From: Prorocentrum cordatum
Taxonomy: Eukaryota > Sar > Dinophyceae > Prorocentrales > Prorocentraceae
Direction: 5' to 3'
DNA: 64,000 bases
Assembly: GCA_963575745.1 (NCBI GenBank)
Contig: CAUYUJ010000763.1
Span: 37,536 to 101,535, forward strand
The notes under the pieces are model-generated. The model was given only the letters and a program-made list of their open reading frames with translations. It did not search any database and was not told the origin of the DNA. The position numbers and the translations under genes are program-made. Positions 41,196 through 51,431 of this stretch are shown piece after piece (position 1 is the stretch's first letter; each line of letters begins with the position of its first letter).

Positions 41196-41399
41196 CACTT
41201 CGTGTGTGGGGGGGGTAGGCTGTGCGGTGTATGCCGCGTGGTCTTAGCTGGATGGGGTCAGACGTGTGGAATCAGCTATGATGTGCAAGCCATGTGGTGC
41301 AAGATGTGCGGCCGCCCGACGCAAAAGAGGCGTCCACGGGACGCCCACGGGCGTGCACCGGGCGCGCAGCTTCTACACACCCACCCAGCGCACGAGGCG

Positions 41400-41565
41400 C
41401 CAGCGGGGCGCCCACTTGCCCCAGTCCTCCTCCAATTGGCTCCTCCTGCCCCTCCTCGCTCCCATCCTCGTCCTCCTCCTCCTCCGCCTCATTCCCCTCC
41501 TCCTCGTCCTCCTCCTCCTCTTCCTCCTCCTCATTCTCCTCCTCATTCTCATCCTCCTCGTCCGC
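41400..41565. repeat. CT-rich (TCC)n tract
   Basis: CCTCCT and TCATTC units. Confidence 0.85.
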
Positions 41566-41756
41566 TGCACAGAGCGCCCGCGCCCACGGGCGCCCACAAG
41601 CGAAGACCCGACGCAGCCATCCAATCGCGTTTCATCGAAGAAGAAAAACGCCACATGCGAAAGACCTTAGACTGGTCAGGCTTCGCGTTGCGAGCAGGCA
41701 TCCCCCACGGGCAACACCAGGCGGCCTCGGCAGGCCCCCCACGAGCAGCCCACATT

Positions 41757-41960
41757 CGAAGAAGAAACAACGCCATAACCATAAACTCTTGGCGCTCCGC
41801 GCGGATTTCTTGAATCCATGCTGGCCTCCCCCGGCGGCGCCTGCGGCGCCGCCCCTGGCGCGCATCGCGCGCGCTGGGAGGGATGGGGGGGGGTCCAGCG
41901 CAGGTCCACGGAATCCGCGCGGAGCGTCAACAGTTCCTGTTTATGGCGTTTTTTCTTCTC
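41757..41960 (+). mobile_element. IR-A copy 8 (subfamily 2, complete)
   Basis: GAAGAAGAAACAACGCCATA at left; CTGTTTATGGCGTTTTTTCT then TC at right. The core is GGCGGCGCCTGCGGCGCC. It lies between two ~40-bp direct repeats (GCGAAGACCCGACGCAGCCA at 41600 and GCGAACACCCGACGCACCCA at 41969). Confidence 0.85.
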
Positions 41961-42177
41961 TACCAAAAGCGAACACCCGACGCACCCATCCAATCGCATT
42001 ACAGCGAGCACCCCCCGAGTGCAGGCACTGTCTGGGGAACCAGGGAGCCCACAAGAAGCCTTAGACAGCAGGGCACGCAGGGCAGTCCGAGAACAGCAGG
42101 CATCATCCGACGCCTTCCGAGGCACCTCCGAAAGGGCCCCCCTCCTCTTGTCGGGCCGGACGAAGGGAGGGATTGGG

Positions 42178-42875
42178 AAAGGAGTGTTACGAAATTTGCT
42201 GCATGCAGATGATTTCGGCCTCACCGAGGGGCCCATTCCTCGATACATAGCCGCCTCCGGCGCCGGGAAGCGCCCGAAAAATGAGCTACGTGAGCTGATT
42301 CTCCCCCCCCCCTTTGCTATCCCCCCCTTTTCGCCCGACCCGATCTTGGGAGGTGCACTTTGGCGCGCAGCCCGCCCCCGCCATCGTGGCCGCGGCCGCG
42401 GGTGCGAGGTGCCTCCGTGCGCCCGCTCGCGCGCGCAGGGCGCGCGGGGCGTGCAGTCGGATTTGCTTGGAGAGGGCACGCGAGAGGACACAAGACGTAA
42501 GTCAGGCATGTCCCTTTACAGGAGGAATAATCAAACATACAGGCATGTCCCTCTACAGGAGGCTTTTTTCAAAAATAGTAGCACATGGCCTGGGGGCGAT
42601 TTCTTGTTTGTTTTAATTGTTTTGACTATTCTAGAATATTGTTCTGACTGTTTGTCATCTTTCGTCCAAGCTCCGCTTGTCGGGGGACATGCCCGACCTG
42701 ACACAAGACCCATCCGAGGGCCACATTTCCATAGGAATGCGAAAGGCACGGGTCTCTCGTCAGCTCACGCAACTGGTTCTCCCAGCGCCGGGAGGCGCCC
42801 ATGCATCGAGGCATGGGCCCGGCCGCGGGGCCGAGACCTGCTGCATGTAGCAGATTTCGTACCCACCCCAGCCTC
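42178..42875 (+). mobile_element. IR-J fold-back element with nested IR-B
   Basis: Arm 1 (42178-42303: AATTTGCTGCATGCAGATGA, GGGGCCCATTCCTCGATACA, GGCGCCGGGAAGCGCC) reappears inverted in arm 2 (42755-42875: CATGCATCGAGGCATGGGCC, CTGCTGCATGTAGCAGATTT). The middle holds IR-B copy 3. Confidence 0.8.
42497..42699 (+). mobile_element. IR-B copy 3 with 10-bp target duplication
   Basis: GTAAGTCAGGCATGTCCCTT at left; CGGGGGACATGCCCGACCT at right. It is flanked exactly by GACACAAGAC at 42487-42496 and 42700-42709. The left end is duplicated internally (CAGGCATGTCCCTCTACAGG at 42541). Confidence 0.9.
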
Positions 42876-42881
42876 CTCCTG

Positions 42882-43080
42882 AGGAGGAGGAGGAGGAGGA
42901 GGAGGAGGAGGAGCAGGACGAGCAGGAGGAAGAGGACGACGAGGAGGAGGAGGAAGAGGAGGAGGAGGAGGAGGAGGGAGGAGGGAGGAGGGAGGAGCAG
43001 GGAGGAGGAGGAGGAGGAGGAGGAGGAGGAGGAGGAGGAGGAGGAGGAGGAGGAGGAGGGGGAGGAGGAGGAGGAGGGGG
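42882..43080. repeat. (GGA)n microsatellite
   Basis: GGA run with GAC and GCA interruptions. Confidence 0.95.
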
Positions 43081-43144
43081 AGCCCAACCCCTGGTCCCTG
43101 CAGGAGGCGCCCCTGGCCCGACACAGACGTGCACGCGCCGCGAA

Positions 43145-43206
43145 GAAGTCGTCGCTCGTCGCTCGTCGTCGTCCTCGTCTTTGTCTTTGTCGTGCTCGTC
43201 GTCGTC

Positions 43207-43278
<72 letters not shown>

Positions 43279-43280
43279 TC
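43145..43280. repeat. (GTC)n microsatellite
   Basis: CGT/GTC run of about 135 bp. Confidence 0.95.
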
Positions 43281-43660
43281 TAAGGACACAAGGGTACCCT
43301 TGACTTGGCAGGGTCGACCTACTCATCAAGGCCGACTCCGCCACGAGGCAACTCCAGGTCTCCGCCGATGTGTTTTTTTCAGCCCAGGCGTTGTTCTTGG
43401 GTTTCGGCCTCCGGGGCGATACACTGAACCCGGGTAAAGGGTCTGAAGCTCTGTGGCAGCGAGTGGCACGAATTTTACCGGAGGACGTCTGGGACGGAGT
43501 CCTCGTGCGCCGACATGTCTCAGGAGGGGACGGCTTTCTCTTGAGCGCAGCCAGTTTCCTAACCCTGCCCCGATGAAGGCTCCCAACCGTCGACAAAGGA
43601 GAGCCGACATGAGCCCGTGCATGCCAACTCTTCTACATAGCACCGTGAAGGAGCTTTAAA

Positions 43661-44356
43661 TGATTGGCCTGTTTTCCACCACCACCACCAGGAGTTGGAG
43701 GGGGGGGGGGCCCTCGTCCTCCTCCATCTCCTCCTCCTCCTCCTCCTCCTCCCCTCCTCCTCCTCCTCCTCCTCCTCCTCCTCCTCCTCCTCCTCCTCGT
43801 CCTGCCCTGGAGGGGCCCCCCAAGAGTGGGGGTCGGGCCTGTGTGCCCCCTGGTGCAGGCGGGGAGCACCGGGCCTTCAGGGCACAAGCCCCCGCACCCT
43901 GGGGACGGCCGCCATAAGCGCGGCCTTCCTTCCCCAGGGGGGTCGCCAGGTCCCGTGGCCTCCCCCAGGGCGGTGCAGGATTCCCACCTAGCACTCGCCG
44001 CCCTGGGGCGGGACCGGCGGCTCGTCCCGTCGTTGTCGTGCGTTTCGTGTCGTGTCGTGCGTCTTCGGTCGTGTCGCGTCCCCGTCCCCCCGTCGTGTCG
44101 TGTCGTCGTGCCGGCGCGAGCGCGCCGTGCGCTCCCGGGCGAACAGTCGCCCCAGGCGGGAGGCAAGGGCGCCACGTGCTGAGGCCGCTGGCCCACCCTG
44201 CGGCGGGCGCGCCACCGGCGCGCTTGCTCGGGGTGCCGAGACCAGGGGCACTCGCTCGTGGGCGCGAGCACGCGGGTTTAAAATTCGTCCCCCTCGTCCT
44301 CCACCCTCCTTCCCCCCTCCGACTTATGGTGGTGGTGGTGGAAAACAGGCCCATCA
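43661..44356 (+). mobile_element. IR-D copy 2 (~700 bp, (TCC)n inside)
   Basis: TGATTGGCCTGTTTTCCACC then ACCACCACCAGGAGTTGGAG at left. CTCCGACTTATGGTGGTGGT then GGAAAACAGGCCCATCA at right. Inside are (TCC)n at 43725-43800, unique GC-rich DNA and CGTGTCGTGTCGTG units near 44045. Confidence 0.8.
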
Positions 44357-44458
44357 GCAAAGGCTGGTAGGACGAGCGGCCACGGCCGCCGCGCAGGCCG
44401 CCAGCTGGCCCGTCCCCTTGCAGGAGCGACTCGCGCGTCGCTCGCTGGGTCGTTCTAA

Positions 44459-44735
44459 CCTTAAGCCAGGCACGGCCCCTTACAGGAGGAATATTCAAAA
44501 ACGTTAGAAAAAATACTCTGGGGACGTCTTGATGATGTAAATATTATTGACTTGTTTTGCTGATTTTTTATTTTCATTTTTGAACATTTGAACATTTTTC
44601 AATCTTTAATTTTGAGCATTCGAACTTTCGACGCTACGTTGAGTATATTTGAAAATGTTTCGCTGATGTTTTACTGTTTGATTTTCGTCAAAAATCTGCC
44701 TGTAGGGGGACAGGCCCGACGTACCTCTAGTCTTG
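44459..44735 (+). mobile_element. IR-B copy 4 (~275 bp, AT-rich core)
   Basis: TTAAGCCAGGCACGGCCCCT at left; CCTGTAGGGGGACAGGCCCG then ACGTA at right. The interior has repeated TTTTGAACATTTGAAC-like units. No clear target duplication. Confidence 0.75.
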
Positions 44736-44888
44736 CCCCGGTGCCCTTCGCCGATGTTCTGGCGGAGCTTCGTCTCCCGATGGCACGCGTGGCTGTGCAG
44801 GGGAAGCTGGCCCCTCAGGTCTCTCGGCGGTGCGGCCACAGGGATGGCGCGAGGTGGGCGGGGGCTCAAAAAATCGATGCGGTCGAAA

Positions 44889-45055
44889 TTGGTACGGAAA
44901 GTATGGGCACGAATAACTGCCGACAGCAAACCCGTTTCGTTCTGAAGTGGACTCGCTGTCGGTGCCCCCGCGGAGGCTGTCCATTTTTGACATGGGGCCG
45001 CCTCCCCAGCCGCGGCCGCTGTCGATGTGTTTGACAACATGTGCTGTTGGGCATG
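44889..45055 (+). mobile_element. IR-H copy 1
   Basis: TTGGTACGGAAAGTATGGGC then CCGACAGCAAAC at left; ACATGTGCTGTTGGGCATGG and TTCTTTCCATACC at right. Copy 2 is at 59568-59757. Confidence 0.75.
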
Positions 45056-45114
45056 GGGCGAATTCTTTCCATACCGCAACTCTTCCCTCGCTTCTTGAGC
45101 TTTTTGGGGGAGGA

Positions 45115-45192
45115 GGGGGGAGGGAGGAGGGAGGAGGGAGGAGGGAGGAGGGAGGCGGGAGGCGGGAGGCGGGAGGCGGGAGGCGGGAGGCG
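45115..45192. repeat. (GGGAGGA)n / (GGGAGGC)n heptamer repeat
   Basis: About ten 7-bp units, with a switch from GGGAGGA to GGGAGGC midway. Confidence 0.95.
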
Positions 45193-45274
45193 TCCTGGGT
45201 GCCTTTCGCCGTGACCCCTGGGTTCGCCGCTGACTTCTGGTCCGAACGCACCCGGGAGAGGTCCAGGGAGTAGC

Positions 45275-45434
45275 GTTAAGTCGGCGTGTCCCTCCACGGG
45301 GGGAATTTTCAAAAATAGTGAAAAAATACTCGGGGGACGCTTGTTTGACGATTTTGTTTTTGTTCTCAGCATTTTTCAATGTATGTTTCATTTGTCGTCC
45401 AAAATCCGCTTGCAGGGGGACGCGCCCGACCTAA
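45275..45434 (+). mobile_element. IR-B copy 5 (160 bp), with empty site elsewhere
   Basis: GTTAAGTCGGCGTGTCCCTC at left; CAGGGGGACGCGCCCGACCT then AA at right. GAGTAGC is duplicated at 45268-45274 and 45435-45441. The undisrupted site is at 22085-22125. Confidence 0.9.
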
Positions 45435-45832
45435 GAGTAGCAGTATCGGTTCCTTTGGGTTTCCCCATTTTTTCGAAGCATCCGCGCCTTTCTGAGAAGG
45501 CCCATGGTTTTTTAGTAGGCGCCGTCCCCGGTGTCGAAGCCTTCCCCGGAGGCGCAGAACACTTTGCAGAGGGCGCGAAGGCTTTGAGAGGCCCCGCCGC
45601 CTTCTGAGGAGGCCTTTTCCTTCTCACCTCCCCCCCTTCGTTCGCCGCCGATTGGAGCTGACGAGGGCCAGTTCGAGCGAGTTTCTTCTGTGCGTCGGAG
45701 GGTGTGGACGCCCCCCCCTCCCCCCGCACCCCTCAAAAGCCGTCCGGGTGATAGAACTCCTCTGCCTCGTTTCGACCCCCCCTCTGAGAAACCCTTGGAG
45801 GGAGTTTGAACCCCCCCCTTGCGCGCCGACGC
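45435..45832. other. No gene accepted
   Basis: Frames here have no recognisable content. Confidence 0.35.
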
Positions 45833-45840
45833 GGACGACC

Positions 45841-45877
<37 letters not shown>

Positions 45878-46600
45878 ACGCCGGAAGCCTGGACGACGAC
45901 GACGACGACGGACGACGACGGACGACGACGACGACGACGACGGACGACGACGACGACGCCGAAGACGACGACGGCCACGACCGCACACCGACGGGGACGA
46001 CGTCGACGACGACGACAACCACGGCGACGGCGACGGCAACAGCGGTGACGACGGCGACGAGGTCGACGACGTGGACAACGACAACGACGTCGACGACGAC
46101 GTGGACAACGACAACGACGTCGACGACGAGGATGACGACGAGGACGACGACGACGACGACGACGACGGTGGCGGCGGTGGCGGCAGCGGCGGCGACCGAC
46201 GGCGACGGCGACGTCGATGGCGACGACAACGCCGCCGCCGCCGACGACGACGACGACGTGTCCCGCACGTCCGCCCGAACATTTCGCCCACGACTATGGC
46301 GTGTCCACCCCGCCCTGGTGGGTTTGAGTCCCCCTTCGGCGCCAGCAGACGAAGACCGAGACGGCGGCCACGACCACCATGACGAGGACGACGACGACGA
46401 CGACGTGTTTCGCCCGCCCGTCCGTCTCGCACACGACGACGACGGCGACGACGATGACGACGACGACGACGACTACGACGACGTGTCCCGCCGTTTTGCC
46501 CGGTCGACTCGCCCGCGCCGGCGACGGCGACGGCGACGGCGACGACGCCCATCGCGACGAACGACGACCTGGTCGTCGCCTCATCGTCGTCGTCGTTTGC
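45833..46600. repeat. (GAC)n microsatellite block, ~700 bp
   Basis: GAC/ACG runs with GGC, GTC and GAT interruptions. 46265-46370 is unique. The Asp-, Thr- and Arg-rich frames are repeat-derived. Confidence 0.95.
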
Positions 46601-46929
46601 CTACGGCGGGAGGTTGGGGGGGGGGTTCGCCGCTCCCCCTGACTCGGAGGGGTTCGTGAGGGGGCGGCGGGGGTTCTCGCCTGGGAGAAGAGGGCAGCCC
46701 CCGTTTCGGAGAGGAGGGCGGGGGGGTTTTCGTTCGGGGGGGGCCCCAGGCCCGGGGAGGGGCACGCGGCGGGGCGCACACGGAGGTCGTCCTCTCTCCC
46801 CGGTCTCCGCCCGTCGACGGGCAGCCTCGGGATGCCACCGTGCCTGTCTCGACGCGCGTGGCTTTTAGCGGAAGAGGTTCGCTCTCGCCCCGCAGATCAA
46901 AAAAAGCCTGTTCTGACGTGCGTGCGCGG
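46601..46929. other. G-rich, no gene accepted
   Basis: GGGGGTT and GGGGAGG runs only. Confidence 0.4.
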
Positions 46930-48070
46930 CTCCTGCGACGGACGCATGCTGTTTGTGCCTGTTCTTGATGCTTGCTCTCGGCGTCTGGTCTTGGCGTCTG
47001 CCCTGCATCAGTCTACCTGGTGTCTGGCACTGGTGCGCGCACGTGGTGCAGAGTATCCGTGCCTCTCTGGGGCCTCCTGCCTTGGGCTGTGCTGGAGCAC
47101 CGAAATCCCGAAAAGGCGAGAGCATTCCAAAGCCTTTCAAAACCATGAGGAATCCATAGTTCTGGCCTCTCGGAGCCCTCTTGTCGGGGCTCCTGGGGCT
47201 CCCTGGGAGCTTATCGGGGCTTTCTTTGGCCGCCGTGGGTCTATCTCGGGCTTCTGGGAGCGATCTCGGGGCGACTCGGCGTCCTCCTGGGCAGCTCCCT
47301 GGGGGGGGGCTCCCCTGTGCCGTTCCGGCCCACATGGGGGCCCCCCCTGGGCGCGGTCACGGACCTGGGGGCCCGCGAGGAGCAGCCAGGGCGCGCCGGG
47401 AGGCGCCCGGGGACGCGGGGGCCCCATGCCCGGAAGAATTCTGGAAGCCCTGTACCTCTGAGGGGTGCATGGGCCTCGGAGCACTCCACCACGCCGCTGC
47501 CTGCTGAAGGCACGGTGGCGGATTGATGTGTTCGTTCGTCGTGCGTCGCATTGGTGTTTGTTCTCGGCGTACGTTTGTCGTGTCCGTTGTTCTTCGTGTA
47601 TGTTACGAGTGTACGTTTGCATGCCTGTTCTTGGAGTCAGTGTTTCGTGTTTGGTCTTGATTGCTGCGGCTGGTGTCTGTTGTTGGGTGTATGCGTTCGG
47701 TGCATATTATTGGTGCCTGCTCTGGACGTATGTAATCGATGTATGTGTTTGTGTTTGATGTAGGTTCTTGGTGACTGCTCTTGGTGTATGTTATCGTTGT
47801 ATGGTATCGGTAAATTTGTATGTTACATCTGCCCGCTACTGGTGTGTGTTATTGATGCGTGTTGTCGTGTGTGTGTATGTTTTTGACGTGTGTTATAGGT
47901 GTCTGGAATTGCTGAATGTTCTCTGCTTAGTGCTTGGATGTTCTGAAAGGGTGTGCCTGCTGTATATTTTTCTGGTGTGTACAATTCGCGTAGGTGCTTC
48001 ATGCATGTTCCAGATGCGTAGTCTTGATGCACGCTCTTAGTGTGTGTGTGTGTGTTTTTATGTGTGGTCT
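46930..48070. repeat. Degenerate GT-rich repeat (TGTTCTTGGTGTATG-like)
   Basis: 46940-47040 and 47520-48060 are made of loose CTTGGTGTATGT and GTGTTTGTTCT units. The part 47160-47300 is TTGGGGC-type. Confidence 0.55.
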
Positions 48071-48159
48071 GGAAGCTCGAGGACTGCGTGACGCCTGGAC
48101 GGCGTGACGCCGTGACGCCATCCTGATGGGATTGTCTGCTCGTCACGCCTGTTCTTCCT

Positions 48160-48288
48160 GCCGTCCTTTCTGTCGTCCTTTATGTTGTCCTTTTTCTGTC
48201 GGTCGTCCTTTCTGTCGACTTTCTGTCGTCCTTTCCGTCATTGTGTCTGTCTATCGTCCGTTCTGTCGTCCTTTTTGTCGTCGTTGGA
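48160..48288. repeat. 12-13-bp minisatellite (CTGTCGTCCTTT)
   Basis: About ten imperfect units. Confidence 0.9.
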
Positions 48289-48384
48289 ATCTCGGGGACC
48301 CCTTGGCCCTGGCCGCCGCTGGCGAGACAATCCAGGGACTAACTCCAGACTACTTTTGGGGCCGGGTGGCCGCGGCATGCAGGA

Positions 48385-48650
48385 GGGAAAAAGACACAGG
48401 CACAATTCATCGACGCTTCCCAGGAAAAGATGGGAAACTGTGCGAAGTGGGGGGGGGGACACGAACGTCCAGAACATACGTCGATTCCCCGGGAACTTTG
48501 GAACATAGGCGAGGTGGGGGGGGGGGGGACGTCGACAGCCCCGAAACGTATGGGAACGTGTGGGAAACGGACGGGAGAGGCCCCGGGAGTATGGGACACG
48601 AAAGCATGGGAAACGAGAGCCCCGAAAGTGTGGGAGACGAATAGGCCGAC
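48385..48650 (+). repeat. Dispersed repeat M, copy 3, and GGGAAACG units
   Basis: GGCACAATTCATCGACGCTT and GAAGTGGGGGGGGGGACACG, then loose CATGGGAAACGAGAGCCCCG units. Confidence 0.6.
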
Positions 48651-48779
48651 ATCCTGGGAGTCGTGCCTGCTTGTCCGCGTGCCCCGGGGCCGCCCCCCTC
48701 GGGCGAGGCGGGGGTGGGCGGGCGAGGCGGGACCACCTCGACCGCCGGGGGGCTCGGCGGCCGCGGCGTGCCGAGGGGG

Positions 48780-48836
48780 CGGGGGCGGAGGAGGAGGAGG
48801 AGGAGGAGGAGGAGGAGGAGGAGGAGGAGGAGGAGA
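48780..48836. repeat. (GGA)n microsatellite
   Basis: Pure GGA run. 48837-49107 is very GC-rich with C-runs and no gene. Confidence 0.95.
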
Positions 48837-49107
48837 TCCAGCACCGCCCAGGCCGCCCCTTTGCGACCTCGGGCCCCTCCCCCCTCCTCTGGGGGCCCCG
48901 CAGACCCGAATGCCGCACCCCGCCGGGGCCCGCCCCCGCCTTTCCCCCCCCCCCCCCCACACCGAGCCCCCCCCCTCCGTCGTGGGGGGCGCGGCGGGGC
49001 GGCGGCGCCCGACGACGCCGGCGTGGGGGGAAGGCTTCTGGGGGGCGCGGCGGCGGCGGCCTTGGTGCCGAAGGCCAGCAGCCGAGGGCACGAGCTCTCC
49101 TCCAGGG

Positions 49108-49505
49108 GCAACGATAGGGGGGGATAAGCGAAGTCGGGCCTGTCCCTCTAGAGGAGGAGTAGTCAGAAATAGGAACAAACATATTCTGGGGATGATTTTT
49201 TGACTATGTTTGACAATTTGGGGGTATTTTTTAGCATTTTCCATTTTTCGTCCAAAAGCCCGGTTGAAGGGGGGCATACCCGACCTAAGGATAGGCATAG
49301 GAGCACAGGGGGGGATGCATCGACCCCGAATCTCCCATTGATCGCCGACAGGGGGGCCCGATGGCCCCAGCCTGCCCAGGAAGGTGCGGATTCGCTATCC
49401 TGGGTCCTGTCGCCGACCTATCGTCGATGTATCGCCGATTCCAGGTCGATGCATCCCGCCCTGTGCCAGTCCAACCCCCCAATCGTTGCCCCTCATCTCC
49501 AGGCC
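49108..49505 (+). mobile_element. IR-C copy 2 interrupted by IR-B
   Basis: The left end AGGGGCAACGATAGGGGGGG stops at the IR-B insertion. The body resumes at 49289: GGATAGGCATAGGAGCACAG, GATGCATCGACCCCG to GGTCGATGCATCCCGCCCTG and CAATCGTTGCCCCTC. Confidence 0.8.
49127..49288 (+). mobile_element. IR-B copy 6, nested in IR-C
   Basis: AGCGAAGTCGGGCCTGTCCC at left; AGGGGGGCATACCCGACCTA at right. Flanked by GGATA at 49122-49126 and 49289-49293. Confidence 0.85.
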
Positions 49506-49579
49506 TTTCCGGAACGCTCTTAGAGCGTTCTGGGGTGCTTGGAAGCACGGCCGCGGCGTCCTCCGTACAGTCAACCCGC
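49289..49579 (+). repeat. Direct duplication, copy 1 (partner 50505-50794)
   Basis: About 290 bp, near identical, offset 1215-1216 bp. It covers the IR-C body plus CGGAACGCTCTTAGAGCGTT and CACGGCCGCGGCGTCCTCCG. Confidence 0.95.
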
Positions 49580-50311
49580 ACAGTAAGCATGATCGACTTC
49601 CCAAGGGTACCTTTTGCCTCCTTGCCTCCTCGGTCATCTTCGGTCCGTCCTCACTGTCGTCGTCTGCTGGACTCTTGGAGCCTCGTGGGGGCGTCTTGGA
49701 GGCCTCTTAGGGGCCTCTTGGGGTTCCCTGTGGGCCTCGATGGGGCTTCGCAGGCTGTCTTGAGGCGCACTTGGCCCGTCTGACGCCTCCGGAAGCCGTC
49801 AGGCAAGGCTCTTCGAGATCGTCTTCAACTACTTTCGGTGGCCAGCCACGCTCGAGGAGCCTCGGCATGAGTGCCCAATCGGAGGGCACCAACTGGCACA
49901 CCTGCACCGATGCTGGCCAGGCCGGTCCTGGGCCCAGGACCGGTGCATGTGCATCCTGCCCAAGGCAGGAGGGCGTAGACTCCGATCCTGGGCCCAGGGT
50001 GGTCCTGGCCGGCCAGGCCAGGATGGGTGTCGGTGCTCCTGTAGCGGTGCCGCCGCGACATCGTCGCTGCAAACAATTCGTGGACTTGGGTGGACTTGGG
50101 CGGGAGCGGCAGCGTCGGCTATGCCCTTGCCCCCTCCTCCTCCTCCTCCTCCTCCTCCTCGTCCTCCCAATCCTCCTCGTCCTCCTCCTCCTCCTCCTCC
50201 TCCTCCTCCTCCTCCCAATCCTCCTCCTCCACCTCCGCGGCCACTTCGGCTTCGAAAGGGCGCCGCGGGGTGAGAGAGGCCAGGCCGCGCCAGCTTCTTT
50301 GGGGGTCAGGG
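49580..50311. other. No gene accepted; (TCC)n at 50130-50230
   Basis: TTGGGGCCTC-type units at 49680-49790. An inverted CCGGTCCTGGGCCCAGGACC at 49930. A + frame of about 190 codons has no recognised domain. Confidence 0.4.
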
Positions 50312-50712
50312 GCAACGATAGGGGGGCACAGGGGGGATGCATCTGAATCCCCCATTGACCGCCGACAGGAGGAATAGTCAAACATAGTAAAACAAATAGT
50401 CTGGGGATGTTTTTGTTGACTACGTTTGACAATTTGGGGGTATTGTTTCAGTATTTTCCATTTTTCGTCCAAACTCCGGTTGTAGGGGGACATACCCGAC
50501 CTAAGGATAGGCATAGGGGCACAGCGGGGATGCATCGACCCCGAATCGCCCATTGATCGCATACAGGGGGGCCCGATAGCCCCAGCCTGCCCAGGAAGGT
50601 GCGGATTCGCTATCCGGGGTCCTGTTGCCGACCTATCGTCGATGTATCGCCGATTCCAGGTCGATGCATCCCCCCCTGTGCCAGTCCAACCCCCCAATCG
50701 TTGCCCCTCATC
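50312..50712 (+). mobile_element. IR-C copy 3 with truncated IR-B inside
   Basis: GGGGCAACGATAGGGGGGCA and CAGGGGGGATGCATCTGAAT, then a switch to IR-B at 50365, then the IR-C body again from 50505. Confidence 0.8.
50365..50504 (+). mobile_element. IR-B copy 7 (left end missing)
   Basis: Begins ACAGGAGGAATAGTCAAACA without the TCGGGC end, and ends TAGGGGGACATACCCGACCT. The break is at an ACAGG shared with the IR-C sequence before it. Confidence 0.75.
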
Positions 50713-50794
50713 TCCAGACCTTTCCGGAACGCTCTTAGAGCGTTCTGGGGTGCTTGGAAGCACGGCCGCGGCGTCCTCCGTACAGTCAACCCGC
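50505..50794 (+). repeat. Direct duplication, copy 2
   Basis: Partner of 49289-49579. The sequence diverges abruptly after CAGTCAACCCGC. Confidence 0.95.
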
Positions 50795-50919
50795 GCGGCG
50801 GCGGGCGGCCGCGCCGCGCGAGCGAGCGCACGGGCGCGGGACGGGGCGAGGCGGCCTCAAGGAGCAGGGCTCGACCTGCAGTGGGGGCCCATGCCAAGAG
50901 ACACCCTGCTCCTCCCTCC

Positions 50920-51068
50920 TCCTCCTCCCTCCCTCCTCCTCCTCCTCCTCCTCCTCCTCCTCCTCCTCCTCCTCCTCCTCCTCCTCCTCCTCCTCCTCCT
51001 CCTCCTCCTCCTCCTCCTGCTCCTCCTCCTCCTCCTGCTCCTCCTCCTCCTCCTCCTCCTTCTCCTTT
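50920..51068. repeat. (TCC)n microsatellite
   Basis: TCC run with two CTG interruptions. Confidence 0.95.
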
Positions 51069-51235
51069 GAACTGCACCGTGGGAACCCAGGCCAAGAAAC
51101 ACCCTGCTTGCCTCCAGGGTGCCCTGGGTCTGTGTTTCGATAGTTTTGCTATGGGGGGCGTGACGTTCCCACACCAGAAAGCGATGGTCGCCCTGGGGTC
51201 TCGGGGTTGGGTCCCTTGGGGGGGGGTTCTGTGGT

Positions 51236-51383
51236 CGGGCCCCCACTGTACACGGTGTTTTTTGGCGATCCCGTGGGCCGTTGTCGTCTCGAGTTCGTTT
51301 TGCAGCGAAGGCGGGCTGAAGACAGAGCGAGGGAGAGCGAAAACAGAACGAAGGCGAAAGACAGCGTGCAGGTCGAGCCCTGT
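51236..51383 (+). mobile_element. IR-E copy 2
   Basis: CACTGTACACGGTGTTTTTT and CGAGTTCGTTTTGCAGCGAA; right arm CGAAAGACAGCGTGCAGGTC then GAGCCCTG. It lies just upstream of the membrane-protein gene. Confidence 0.7.
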
Positions 51384-51431
51384 CGAGGAGTGAGGGCGGT
51401 GGCCCTCGCGCGAGCGGGCGCACGGCGGGGC

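Noticed and set aside
45652-46659. Asp/Thr-rich 335-codon frame (possible acidic protein)
   Set aside because: Direct translation of (GAC)n.
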